The notes: generated by a model not told the origin, from the sequence alone. A DNA stretch of 26,979 nt from an uncultured Chlorobiota bacterium (GCA_947311265.1 CAMZKQ010000173.1:1-26979), one strand, 5' to 3'. Shown: positions 8,292 through 16,075, counted from the first letter of the stretch. Translations and numbers: made by a program.

Positions 8292-8651
8292 TTAGTTGAG
8301 TGTTTTTTTAACAGCAGTAACTAAGATTTCTGGTGTGGCAGGTTTTACAATAAAATCTGTAAAAAAAGTTTTTTCAGCACGCTCTTTTACCGAAGTGTTT
8401 GAGTTACCTGTAACGTAGATGACTGGTACATCGGAGAATGTACGGATTTTTTCCATGGCTTGTACGCCGTCTATTTCGCCTTCGAGCATAATGTCCATCA
8501 GAATTAAATCGGGAGCATGTTCTCGTGTAAACTCTATGGCAGCTTCGCCAGTAGTAATTGTTTCGTGTACTTTATAGCCTGCGTTCTCTACAACTTGCCG
8601 ATTAAACAAAGCAATAAGTAACTCATCTTCAACGATTAAGACTGACTTCAT
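8292..8651 (-). CDS. Single-domain response regulator (REC only)
   Basis: This is a receiver domain without an output domain, 119 residues from ATG 8651 (MKSVLIVEDE). A start at 8672 would add seven residues that do not belong to the fold. Key residues are the acidic pocket Glu8/Asp9, the phospho-acceptor Asp53 in LILMDIML, Thr81 in VTGN and Lys103 in IVKP. All are present, so it should be phosphorylated. It follows the histidine kinase gene by 91 bases and is its likely partner. HisKA_2 kinases often pair with such stand-alone receivers, which then act by protein contact. A promoter of its own is seen at 8722-8753. Confidence 0.9.
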   Translation of the reverse strand: MKSVLIVEDELLIALFNRQVVENAGYKVHETITTGEAAIEFTREHAPDLILMDIMLEGEIDGVQAMEKIRTFSDVPVIYVTGNSNTSVKERAEKTFFTDFIVKPATPEILVTAVKKTLN

Positions 8652-8721
8652 GGTTTGTAAATTTAAACTCAATTAGAGTTAGATTAATGGGAAAAGGAAC
8701 AATAGTGACTTCTAGGCTAGG

Positions 8722-8753
8722 CAAATTTACAATAATCTTTAGCTATTTCCAAA
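8722..8753 (-). promoter_or_regulatory. Promoter for the response regulator gene
   Basis: On the minus strand TTTG (8753-8750), a 20-base spacer and TAAATTTG (8729-8722) give an exact match to the Bacteroidetes promoter. The -33 box lies in the last codons of the kinase gene (stop at 8743). Transcription would begin near 8715 and leave a leader of about 65 bases before ATG 8651. Confidence 0.7.
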
Positions 8754-10773
8754 CCTTCATGATACTTTGTTTAAATTTTAGAGTATGTACCGTTCCTTTT
8801 TCGCTGCTTTGGGTGGCAAACTCTCCTTTTAATTGCTTCACAAAAATACTGACAATTAAGAATCCTGCCGACTCTACTTTATTTATATTTAACTCTCCTT
8901 TAATGCCGCTCCCGTTATCTGTAACCGTTAGTACGATATTTTTCTCTTTATCTTCTAATAATTTTACTGTAAGCCGTGAAGCCTCTGTTTTTTTAGTTGT
9001 AAAAGCATGGTGTATAACATTAGTAACTAGCTCCTTAATGATTAATGAAACAGGCACTGCTTGGTGCAAACCCAAATAAATTGTATCGGAGTAAATCAAA
9101 GTTTTAAGTGCAGTATTTGTATTTAAAGAGTCAATAATTTTACGCACATGAATTTCAGTATATTTGCTAAAATCTACTTTTGCGTCTTTTTCGGAGTGGT
9201 AGATGTTTTCGTGTATGAGTTTTATTGCTTGGATTCGGTTGTTTGTATTGCTTAAAATCCATCTGGATTTTTCATCTGTTAATTTGCTTAATTCTAGGTG
9301 TAGCAAACCCGAAACCATTGCCAAGTTATTTTTTACTCTATGATGAATTTCAGAAATCAATACTTCTTTTTGTGCCAGCACGTCCTTAAGTTTTGCTTCG
9401 GTGTTTTTTCTAATTTCATTTTCAGCACTCAAATTTTTATTCATGTTTTCTATAAGTGCGTTATTTTCTGCTAATTCGATTTGTTTTTGTTTACGTTCTT
9501 CGCCTCGTTTCCAACTGTAGAAAATAATAATAATGGCCAACACAATTATACCTAGCCCACTATAAATTAGCCTGTTTCTATTTTTCTTCAATGCTAGGCT
9601 TTCATTTTTTTCTTTAAGCAAAGACAGTTCATTTTGATACTGCTGGATATTGTATTGCACCTGTAATAATGAAACTGTATTTGCGGTTTCCCTATCGTAT
9701 AATGTACTGGATACTTTGGCAAATTTCTTTAACATACCGTAGGCTGCTTTATGCTGTTCTGTTTTTTGATAAAGTGTTGCCAAAGCAAGATAAGCTTCCT
9801 TCATGGCTAGTTTTGAATCAAATTTTTCGGCAATAACTAGCCCTTTATTCAGGAACACTAATGCGGTATCTAAGTTATTGAGTTCTACCTGCGTTTTGCC
9901 TATGCTTATTTGTAATTGTGCTAATGAAATGTAGTTATAGCGTTTTTTATTTAGGATATAGGCTTTTTTGTAATAAGCCAAGGCTTCTTGGTAACTCCCT
10001 TTTTTATAGGCAAGGTTACCAATCCCCCGGTTGGATATAGCTATTCCGATTTCATTTTTTAATCTCAAATTCATTCGGAGTGATTCTTCATAGAATTTTT
10101 CGGCTTCATCAAGGTTCATTTTTTGCTCGTAAATTTCGCCAATATTATTTAGGTTTATAGCAATGCTTAATTGATTTTTTTGTTCGGCAGCCATTTTTAG
10201 AGCTTTCTCATAGTACGACATGGCCATATCAAAATTTTTTAAAATCGTATAAGAGTTCCCAAGACCGTTATAAACGTAGAGTAATATCTGGTCTTGCTTA
10301 TAAATTTTAGCTAATTTTTCGGCATGAAAATAATTAATTACGGCCTTTTCGTAATTATCACTCCATCGAAAAGTGGTTGCTTTTTGGTTTAGGATACTTG
10401 CCTTAGAAGCACTATCGCCTAGTGCCTCGGCAATTTTTAATGCCTTATTGTAGCAGTCTAAAGCTTGTGGGAATTTAGTTGTTTTTCGGTAAAAAGAGCC
10501 TGTGGTTTCCCAATAGTACATAAGTTGAGGGCTATTCCCTGTTTTTTTTGCAAGCCTGAAAGCAGAATCCGCCCAAAGGCGTGCAATTTTGGGCTTGTTT
10601 TCTTGCTTAAAAGTGTATTTTGCAATCTTAAGATATAGGCTTATTTTATTATTACTTTCGGGTAAAACGGCCAAATGCTGCACCAAGCTATCCTTAAAAT
10701 TTAGGGATTGGGCTTGCAATGCAGCATTTGTCAATAGACAAAACATAAGGTGTATGTAGAGCCGTTTTTTCAA
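8743..10773 (-). CDS. TPR sensor histidine kinase, HisKA_2 type
   Basis: This is a membrane histidine kinase with a large periplasmic TPR sensor, 676 residues. The signal sequence is residues 1-22 (ends LQAQ). TPR repeats run from about 45 to 350. One membrane helix lies at 402-420, followed by a coiled coil (425-470). The HisKA_2 dimerisation domain has EIHHRVKNN with His478 as phospho-acceptor. The ATPase domain has ELVTN (581-585) and TDNGSG (618-623). The G2 box is less standard (SAGFLIV). The start is TTG 10773; ATG 10746 would remove the charged start of the signal peptide. It begins 4 bases after the purA stop, so it is probably transcribed with purA. The ligand is unknown. Confidence 0.88.
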   Translation of the reverse strand: MKKRLYIHLMFCLLTNAALQAQSLNFKDSLVQHLAVLPESNNKISLYLKIAKYTFKQENKPKIARLWADSAFRLAKKTGNSPQLMYYWETTGSFYRKTTKFPQALDCYNKALKIAEALGDSASKASILNQKATTFRWSDNYEKAVINYFHAEKLAKIYKQDQILLYVYNGLGNSYTILKNFDMAMSYYEKALKMAAEQKNQLSIAINLNNIGEIYEQKMNLDEAEKFYEESLRMNLRLKNEIGIAISNRGIGNLAYKKGSYQEALAYYKKAYILNKKRYNYISLAQLQISIGKTQVELNNLDTALVFLNKGLVIAEKFDSKLAMKEAYLALATLYQKTEQHKAAYGMLKKFAKVSSTLYDRETANTVSLLQVQYNIQQYQNELSLLKEKNESLALKKNRNRLIYSGLGIIVLAIIIIFYSWKRGEERKQKQIELAENNALIENMNKNLSAENEIRKNTEAKLKDVLAQKEVLISEIHHRVKNNLAMVSGLLHLELSKLTDEKSRWILSNTNNRIQAIKLIHENIYHSEKDAKVDFSKYTEIHVRKIIDSLNTNTALKTLIYSDTIYLGLHQAVPVSLIIKELVTNVIHHAFTTKKTEASRLTVKLLEDKEKNIVLTVTDNGSGIKGELNINKVESAGFLIVSIFVKQLKGEFATQSSEKGTVHTLKFKQSIMKVWK

Positions 10774-10777
10774 ATAG

Positions 10778-12043
10778 TTAGTCTTTTAAAATAGTTTCCT
10801 CCCGGTCTGGCCCTGCCGATACAATTGTAATAGGTACGCCAGTTTGGTTTTCAATAAAAGTAATGAATTCGTTCAGTTCTTTTGGGAAATCATTAAATTT
10901 ATTAATGCCTTCCAAGCTACATTCCCAGCCTTTAAACTCTTGGTAATTAGGGATTAGTTTATCTGTCATTTCAAAAGGCAATACGTTTGTTTTTTCCCCA
11001 TTTATGGTATATGATGTTGCAATTTTTATGGTTTCAAAAGTATTTAAAACATCTGCTTTTGTCATTATAAGTTGAGTTACACCATTTACCTGTACGGCGT
11101 ATTTTAATGCAGGTATATCTAGCCAGCCGCATCGGCGTTCTCGCCCAGTTGTTGCACCGTACTCATGCCCAATATCCCTCATTTTTTCTCCAGTTTCGTC
11201 AAAAAGTTCAGTTGGAAAAGGGCCACTTCCTACTCTTGTGCAGTAAGCCTTGAATATACCAAAAACCTCGCCAATTTTGTTCGGAGCAATACCTAATCCT
11301 GTACATGCACCCGCAGCTACTGTATTTGATGAGGTTACAAAAGGGTAAGAGCCAAAATCAATATCTAAAAGTGTACCTTGTGCCCCTTCTGCCAAAACTT
11401 TTTGTCCGTTTTCTAGCTTTGAATTTATAAAGTAAGAGCTATCTACCCTTTCAAATTGTTTTAAATACTCAATGCCTTCCCACCAAAGTTTTTCATACTC
11501 GGTATTATCGAACGCAAAGCCATATAAATTTATAAGTATTTCGTGTCTTTCTTTTAAGGTATTATACTTTTCTTCAAAATTAACAGTATCCATATCGCCT
11601 ACACGTAGCCCATTTCGCCCAGTTTTATCCATATAAGTAGGGCCAATGCCTTTTAGTGTAGAGCCTATTTTTGTTTTTCCTTTTGCGTTTTCAGACGCTG
11701 CATCTAGCACCCTGTGCGATGGTAATATAAGGTGTGTTTTATTTGAGATGAGTAAATTTTTTGTTAAATCGACACCCGATTTTTTTAAGCCTTCGGCTTC
11801 TTGTTTAAAAATTACTGGGTCTAGCACCACGCCATTCCCAATTAGGTTTTGGGTACCTTTACGAAAAACACCCGAAGGGATTAGGTGTAAAGTGTAAGTA
11901 TTCCCATTAAAAACTAGGGTGTGCCCAGCATTTGGTCCACCTTGGAAGCGAGCAATTACGTTGTACTTTGGGGTAAGTACATCAACAATCTTTCCTTTTC
12001 CTTCGGCGCGCCACTGGAGGCCTAGTAAAACATCAGTTTTCAT
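10778..12043 (-). CDS. purA: Adenylosuccinate synthetase with altered active-site loop
   Basis: The family joins IMP and aspartate using GTP, the first step from IMP to AMP. The protein is 421 residues and full length. It has ARFQGGPNAGHTLVF with the catalytic His, GIGPTYMDKTGRNGLRVGD, EGAQGTLLDIDFGSYPFVTSS, CTRVGSGPFPTE, TTGRERRCGWLD and the terminal VSAGPDREETILKD. The oddity is the N-terminal loop. It reads LQWRAEGKGK, where the family has QWGDEGKGK. The Asp that acts as general base and binds Mg2+ is Ala13, and the preceding Gly is Arg12. The codons are CGC GCC. All other key regions look normal. Either this copy is impaired, or the chemistry is compensated, or the bases are wrong. It follows fur by 87 bases and has its own promoter. 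Confidence 0.93.
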   Translation of the reverse strand: MKTDVLLGLQWRAEGKGKIVDVLTPKYNVIARFQGGPNAGHTLVFNGNTYTLHLIPSGVFRKGTQNLIGNGVVLDPVIFKQEAEGLKKSGVDLTKNLLISNKTHLILPSHRVLDAASENAKGKTKIGSTLKGIGPTYMDKTGRNGLRVGDMDTVNFEEKYNTLKERHEILINLYGFAFDNTEYEKLWWEGIEYLKQFERVDSSYFINSKLENGQKVLAEGAQGTLLDIDFGSYPFVTSSNTVAAGACTGLGIAPNKIGEVFGIFKAYCTRVGSGPFPTELFDETGEKMRDIGHEYGATTGRERRCGWLDIPALKYAVQVNGVTQLIMTKADVLNTFETIKIATSYTINGEKTNVLPFEMTDKLIPNYQEFKGWECSLEGINKFNDFPKELNEFITFIENQTGVPITIVSAGPDREETILKD

Positions 12044-12063
12044 TTCAGTTGAGTTTTAGTTTT

Positions 12064-12100
12064 GCAAAAATAAAAGCCGTTTGCTAAAAACAAACAGCTT
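12064..12100 (-). terminator. Intrinsic terminator of fur
   Basis: On the minus strand a 10-bp stem with one G-U pair (AAGCTGTTTG / CAAACGGCTT) closes a 7-base loop and is followed by TTTATTTTTG. The two arms are 12091-12100 and 12074-12083. It should end most fur transcripts before purA. Confidence 0.7.
12065..12094 (-). promoter_or_regulatory. Promoter for purA, overlapping the fur terminator
   Basis: On the minus strand TTTG (12094-12091), 18 bases and TATTTTTG (12072-12065) match the Bacteroidetes promoter. The -33 box is part of the terminator stem and the -7 box is its U-rich tail. The leader to ATG 12043 would be about 15 bases. Confidence 0.6.
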
Positions 12101-12130
12101 ACGAAAATATAAAAAATATGCTGTAGTTAA

Positions 12131-12589
12131 TTAACTATCCTGACATTTTTTACAAATCCCATAAAAATATAAAGAGTGGTAGTTTATTTTAAACTCCATG
12201 AGTTCTCCTACTGTGGTCTGAATTTGCTGCACTCTTGGGTCGCAAAATTCGGCAACTCTCCCGCAGGACTGGCAAATTAAGTGGTCGTGCTGGCTGCACT
12301 CAAATGCTTTTTCGTACTGTGCTATATTTTTCCCGAATTGGTGTTTTACGACTAATCCGCAACCGAGCAATAAATCAACAGTGTTATATATTGTTGCTCT
12401 ACTGACCTGATAATTCTTGTTTTTCATAAACACAAAGAGTGTTTCTACATCAAAATGCTCATTATGTTCATATATTTCGGCCAGTATTGCAAACCGCTCG
12501 GGTGTTTTTCGGTGCCCTTTTTGCTTCATGTAGTTTGCAAATATCTCTTTTACAGTATCTTGAGTATCCGAACAGCTTATATCTTCCAT
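12131..12589 (-). CDS. Fur-family transcriptional regulator
   Basis: This is a metal-dependent repressor of the Fur/PerR/Zur family, 152 residues. The N-terminal winged helix includes GHRKTPERFAILAEIYEH and the recognition-helix region VSRATIYNTVDLL (62-74). The dimerisation domain has HDHLICQSCGRVAEF and ends in YGICKKCQDS, giving two CxxC pairs (Cys106/109 and Cys146/149) for structural zinc. Residues alone do not tell Fur from PerR or Zur. It is divergent from a porin gene, with palindromes in the shared upstream region, and lies upstream of purA, from which a terminator separates it. A thiol peroxidase gene lies 1.9 kb away. Confidence 0.9.
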   Translation of the reverse strand: MEDISCSDTQDTVKEIFANYMKQKGHRKTPERFAILAEIYEHNEHFDVETLFVFMKNKNYQVSRATIYNTVDLLLGCGLVVKHQFGKNIAQYEKAFECSQHDHLICQSCGRVAEFCDPRVQQIQTTVGELMEFKINYHSLYFYGICKKCQDS

Positions 12590-12648
12590 CTTGTTTTTTT
12601 GTTTTAAAATTAAGAATTTATTTATTTTCTACAAACTTTATTTAGACT

Positions 12649-12683
12649 AGATTAAGATAAGACTACACCCTTTTATCTAATCT
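12649..12683. promoter_or_regulatory. Imperfect inverted repeat between fur and the porin gene
   Basis: AGATTAAGATAA (12649-12660) and TTATCTAATCT (12673-12683) are inverted copies with one extra base, separated by 12 bases. The site lies 60-95 bases upstream of fur and is a candidate operator or hairpin. Confidence 0.4.
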
Positions 12684-12712
12684 GCTGTAAAACAGATAAA
12701 CAACAGAAATTT

Positions 12713-12728
12713 TATGATGCTTATCATA
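12713..12728. promoter_or_regulatory. 16-bp palindrome upstream of the porin (candidate operator)
   Basis: TATGAT-GCTT-ATCATA is a perfect 6-4-6 inverted repeat. It lies 58-73 bases before the porin start, just upstream of a weak -7-like box TTCCTTTG (12750-12757) that has no TTTG -33 box. That is a typical place for a repressor or activator site. Confidence 0.45.
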
Positions 12729-12785
12729 TAAAATATACATTTTTTTTTATTCCTTTGCTTAAAATTAACTTCAAATAAAATTATA

Positions 12786-14270
12786 ATGAAAAGATTAAAC
12801 AAATTATTTATTTCGGCACTTATGCTTTTAGCTGCTGTGCCAACTTTCGCCCAAGAAGGCGGAGACAAGACATCAGAGTTTACACTGAGTGGCGAAGTAC
12901 GCCCAAGAACAGAAGTAAACCACGGTAACGGAAACACGGGGCTTATGCTTGCCGAAAAATTCCCAGGCTATGCCGCAAAAGGTAGCTATGCCACTAGCCA
13001 ACGTACTCGATTAAATTTTGATTACAAGGCTAGCAAAATAAAATTTGGCGTTTCCTTACAGGACGTAAGAGTTTGGGGAAGCCAAAAGCAACTTGTTAAA
13101 AATGAGGATTTTGCAACATCTTTACACCAAGCTTGGGGCGAAGTTGCTTTTACCGATGAAATTTCGCTTAAAGCTGGGCGTATGGAATTAGTGTATGACG
13201 ACAGTCGTATTTTTGGTAATGTAGGCTGGGCACAACAAGCACGCTCGCACGATTTAGCCATGTTTCGCTACAATGGTGTTGTAAAAGCCGACCTCGGCTT
13301 TGGCTACCACGGTGCACCATACACAGGAGCTGATGCTTATAACAATATGCAGTTTTTACATGTTTCGGGCAAAGCAGCTGATTTAAAATGGAGCGTGCTA
13401 GCATTAAATAAAGGAGCTAACTCTTACCAACTACACCACAGCTTCTTAACTACTGGTGATGCAGTAGCAGCAGCAGTAAACGAAAACACAAATTATAGCC
13501 AAACTTTAGGAACATACCTTAAATATAAAATGGGCGATTTATCACTTACATTTAGTGGCTACTACCAAATGGGTAAAAATGCAGCTAACTGGATTGACAA
13601 AGATAGTTTACCAACAGGAATGACCCTAGAAATGCTTGAAGCAACAGGACTTAGAGGAAGCAAAAATGACGGTATGAAAATCTCTGCCTATTACACAAGT
13701 TTTGAAGCAATGTATAAAGTAATGGAAGGTTTTAAAGCAGGGCTGGGCGTTGAGCTACTTTCTGGCAACAGCTATAATTATGATGCCACTACTGGTACTT
13801 ATGTTTTCGATGGTAAAGAGCAAAAAGCATTTAACCCTGTATTCGGAACAAACCACAAATTTAATGGTTGGATGGATTACTTTTATGTAGGCAACCATGG
13901 TGGAAATGTTGGGCTTACCGATGTATATGCCAAATTTATTTACAAAACAGGTCCTCTCACCTTCAAACTTTTCCCACACGTATTTTTACCTGGCGGAAAA
14001 TCAGGCTATAATTTATTAGCTACCGACGGTACTACTGTAACCCAAGAAAAACTGGGCATGTTAGGTACTGAATTAGATTTTGCAATGGTGTATAAAATTA
14101 GCAAAGCGGCTAGCTTACAGTTTGGTGGTTCTATGATGTTTGCTTCGGAAAGCATGTACGCCCTTAAAGGCGGAACATTTGCATACGATGCAAGCCAAAA
14201 AAATGGAACAAATTACTGGGCTTGGACTATGCTAGTACTAAAACCAAAGTTTCTAAATTACACAAAATAA
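12786..14270 (+). CDS. Outer-membrane beta-barrel porin, alginate-export-like family
   Basis: This is a predicted outer-membrane channel of 494 residues with a signal peptide (1-22, MKRLNKLFISALMLLAAVPTFA, cited as start MKRLNKLF and end VPTFA before Q). The mature part opens with FTLSGEVRPRTEVNHG, then TSQRTRLNFDYK, FGVSLQDVRVWG, SLHQAWGEVAF, LKAGRMELVYDDSRIFG and GWAQQARSHD. These motifs are typical of Bacteroidota proteins related to the alginate-export barrel family. Alternating amphipathic strands continue to the end (LNYTK). The substrate is unknown; the family name does not prove alginate transport. The gene is divergent from fur and followed by two hairpin terminators, so it is a single-gene unit. 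Confidence 0.8.
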   Translation: MKRLNKLFISALMLLAAVPTFAQEGGDKTSEFTLSGEVRPRTEVNHGNGNTGLMLAEKFPGYAAKGSYATSQRTRLNFDYKASKIKFGVSLQDVRVWGSQKQLVKNEDFATSLHQAWGEVAFTDEISLKAGRMELVYDDSRIFGNVGWAQQARSHDLAMFRYNGVVKADLGFGYHGAPYTGADAYNNMQFLHVSGKAADLKWSVLALNKGANSYQLHHSFLTTGDAVAAAVNENTNYSQTLGTYLKYKMGDLSLTFSGYYQMGKNAANWIDKDSLPTGMTLEMLEATGLRGSKNDGMKISAYYTSFEAMYKVMEGFKAGLGVELLSGNSYNYDATTGTYVFDGKEQKAFNPVFGTNHKFNGWMDYFYVGNHGGNVGLTDVYAKFIYKTGPLTFKLFPHVFLPGGKSGYNLLATDGTTVTQEKLGMLGTELDFAMVYKISKAASLQFGGSMMFASESMYALKGGTFAYDASQKNGTNYWAWTMLVLKPKFLNYTK

Positions 14271-14329
14271 GCACTATTTATAAGGGCTTTACAACTTAGT
14301 AACAAATGAGTGAGTGAGTGAGTAATTTT

Positions 14330-14376
14330 AAAACCACCTTCTAGCATCTTACACAGGTGCTTGAAGTGTGGTTTTT
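14330..14376 (+). terminator. Terminator of the porin gene
   Basis: AAAACCAC (14330-14337) pairs with GTGGTTTT near 14369-14375. Inner paired segments (TTCTAGCA with TGCTTGAA) make a long, imperfect stem ending in a T run. Confidence 0.65.
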
Positions 14377-14397
14377 TAATGCCACTCTAGCAACTAA

Positions 14398-14429
14398 AAA
14401 AAGCTCAATTCCTTAGAATTGAGCTTTTT
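14398..14429. terminator. Perfect bidirectional terminator between porin and tpx
   Basis: A 14-bp perfect stem, AAAAAGCTCAATTC / GAATTGAGCTTTTT, encloses a CTTA loop. A and T runs on the two sides let it serve the porin on the plus strand and tpx on the minus strand. Confidence 0.85.
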
Positions 14430-14456
14430 AATTAATTTTAATTTTCAAGAATGTTA

Positions 14457-14972
14457 TTATACTAGGCCTTTTGCAACAGCAAGTGCGGCAGAGTAATCAG
14501 GCTCATCAGTAATTTCAGGTACATATTCTACAAACTTTACTACGCCTTCTTTATCAATTACAACAGTGCCCCTTGCCAATAGTCGTAAAGGTTCAGTAAG
14601 GAAACCATATTTAGAGCTAAAATCTAAATCTCTGTAGTCCGAAAGTGTAGTTACTTTATCAATGCCTTCGGCACCGCAAAAGCGAGATAGGGCAAATGGC
14701 AAATCATTAGAAATTCCAAGCACAGCAATATCGTCGCCAAGCCCAGCAGCTGCTTTGTTAAACGTTCTGTTTTGCGTAGCACAAACAGGCGTATCAATTG
14801 ATGGAAACACTGAAAGTATAACTACTTTTCCTTTGTAATCTGAAAGTTTTACAGGGTTTAATGCACCGCCAAGCACAACAAAATCTGGGGCAACATCGCC
14901 TACTTTAACTTCTGACCCAAGCATAGTAACTGCTCCACCTTTAAAGGTTAATTTTAAATTATTCTTTTCCAT
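14457..14972 (-). CDS. tpx: Thiol peroxidase (Tpx-type atypical 2-Cys peroxiredoxin)
   Basis: This thioredoxin-dependent peroxidase reduces hydrogen peroxide and alkyl hydroperoxides. It has 171 residues, as usual for Tpx. The N-terminus (LTFKGGAVTMLGSEVKVGDVAPDF) is diagnostic and is cited in parts as FKGGAVTMLG and VGDVAPDF. The peroxidatic Cys64 lies in SIDTPVCATQ and the resolving Cys99 in ALSRFCGAEG, a spacing close to E. coli Tpx (Cys61/Cys95). The Arg of the active site is in EPLRLLARGTVVID. It lies 69 bases downstream of the cold-shock gene on the same strand and may share its transcript. A Fur-family gene is nearby, but no link is proven. Confidence 0.95.
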   Translation of the reverse strand: MEKNNLKLTFKGGAVTMLGSEVKVGDVAPDFVVLGGALNPVKLSDYKGKVVILSVFPSIDTPVCATQNRTFNKAAAGLGDDIAVLGISNDLPFALSRFCGAEGIDKVTTLSDYRDLDFSSKYGFLTEPLRLLARGTVVIDKEGVVKFVEYVPEITDEPDYSAALAVAKGLV

Positions 14973-15041
14973 TTTGTTTTATATTAGTAATATTTTAGGC
15001 TTATGCCTATTGTTAATAATTTTATCTCATACACTATAAAA

Positions 15042-15245
15042 TTAGATTTCCTCTCGCTTCACAGTAACAGCATGCGGTCCTCGCCTGCCTTCTGCAACCG
15101 CAAAAGAGACCTCTTCGCCTTCTTCCAAAATCCCAAACTCTTCATCTTCAATACTTGTGTAATGAACAAATAATTCATTCCCTTCCTCCGTTTGGATTAT
15201 CCCAAAACCCCTAGTTGGGTCGTACCATTTTACTGTCCCTTTCAT
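15042..15245 (-). CDS. Cold-shock-domain protein (CspA family)
   Basis: This is a single-domain nucleic-acid-binding protein of 67 residues that acts as an RNA chaperone. It opens MKGTVKWYDPTRGFGII, in which the RNP1-like RGFGII replaces the usual KGFGFI. RNP2 is LFVHYT in place of VFVHFS. GEEVSFAVAEGRRGPHAVTV is the standard second half, cited as EEVSFAVAEGRRGP. The changed aromatics in RNP1 and RNP2 (Phe to Ile and Phe to Tyr) suggest different RNA binding, and a non-cold role is possible. A small hairpin TAGGC-TTAT-GCCTA (14996-15009) follows the gene on the minus strand but has no T run. Confidence 0.88.
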   Translation of the reverse strand: MKGTVKWYDPTRGFGIIQTEEGNELFVHYTSIEDEEFGILEEGEEVSFAVAEGRRGPHAVTVKREEI

Positions 15246-15312
15246 AATTTACAATTTAATTGATATTACAATAATAATGATTTTTGCTAAATAATTAAAA
15301 TCTATTTATGAA

Positions 15313-15343
15313 TTTTCTTTTTAAGCATCATTTTATACCTTTG
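15313..15343 (+). promoter_or_regulatory. Promoter for rsmI-dprA
   Basis: TACCTTTG (15336-15343) is an exact -7 box. TTTT (15313-15316) sits 19 bases upstream as a weak -33 box. The start codon at 15380 is about 30 bases past the expected transcript start. Confidence 0.55.
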
Positions 15344-15379
15344 TATTTTGCTAATTAACTTAATTTAAGCCTCCACTAA

Positions 15380-16075
15380 ATGTCAAAATTATACATTGTA
15401 CCCACCCCCATTGGCCACTTGAAAGACATTACTTTTCGGGCGGTGGAGATTTTAAAAGAAGTAGATGTAATTTTTTGTGAAGATACCCGAAAAACTGGGA
15501 TTTTATTAAAACACTATCAAATTTCAAAACCCACACAGGCACATCATAAATTTAACGAACACAAAACAAGCGACAGAATAATTGCACAAATAAAAGCTGG
15601 AACAACCGCAGCACTAGTTACCGATGCTGGGACACCCGGTATTTCCGACCCCGGATTTTTGCTCGTAAGGGCTTGCGTAGAAAATGGGGTGGAAGTAGAA
15701 ACCTTACCCGGTGCAGTTGCTTTTGTGCCAGCATTAGTAAACTCGGGTTTGCCTTGCGATAGATTTACTTTCGAGGGATTTCTGCCACCCAAAAAAGGAC
15801 GACAAAAAAAGCTCATAGAGCTTTCGGAGCAAAAATACACCATGATTTTTTACGAATCGCCACACCGCCTACTAAAATCGCTTAGCCAAATGGCAGAGCA
15901 TTTTGGGGAAGACCGAAAAGCATCTGTTTCTCGTGAGCTTACAAAAATTTATGAAGAAACCCAACGAGGCACTTTAGCCGAACTTATCAACTTGTATTCC
16001 AATAGAAAAATAAAAGGCGAAATTGTACTTATTGTTGAAGGTTTGCCAAAAGCAATAAAAAAGCAAAATAAGTAA
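15380..16075 (+). CDS. rsmI: 16S rRNA 2'-O-ribose C1402 methyltransferase
   Basis: RsmI uses S-adenosylmethionine to methylate the ribose of C1402 in 16S rRNA at the decoding centre. The product is 231 residues, somewhat short against about 280 in E. coli but normal for Bacteroidota. It has LYIVPTPIGHLKDITFRA (4-21), VDVIFCEDTRKT, VTDAGTPGISDPG, LPGAVAFVPALVNSGLP, TFEGFLPPKKGR and FYESPHRL, all family hallmarks of the tetrapyrrole-methylase fold. The stop codon overlaps the dprA start in TAATG, so the two genes are translationally coupled. Confidence 0.95.
   Translation: MSKLYIVPTPIGHLKDITFRAVEILKEVDVIFCEDTRKTGILLKHYQISKPTQAHHKFNEHKTSDRIIAQIKAGTTAALVTDAGTPGISDPGFLLVRACVENGVEVETLPGAVAFVPALVNSGLPCDRFTFEGFLPPKKGRQKKLIELSEQKYTMIFYESPHRLLKSLSQMAEHFGEDRKASVSRELTKIYEETQRGTLAELINLYSNRKIKGEIVLIVEGLPKAIKKQNK

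Noticed and set aside
8687..9079. Plus-strand open frame of 130 codons at the kinase 3' end.
   Set aside because: It is antisense to the intact ATPase domain of the histidine kinase and shows no family motif.
10778..12043. PurA as a phage-type PurZ enzyme (diaminopurine synthesis).
   Set aside because: PurZ has Ser at the changed position and other differences. This protein is otherwise a canonical bacterial PurA next to fur, with no phage genes nearby.
14307..14322. TGAG tetranucleotide repeat (four copies).
   Set aside because: It lies after the porin stop and before its terminator, not in a coding or promoter position, so phase variation is unlikely.
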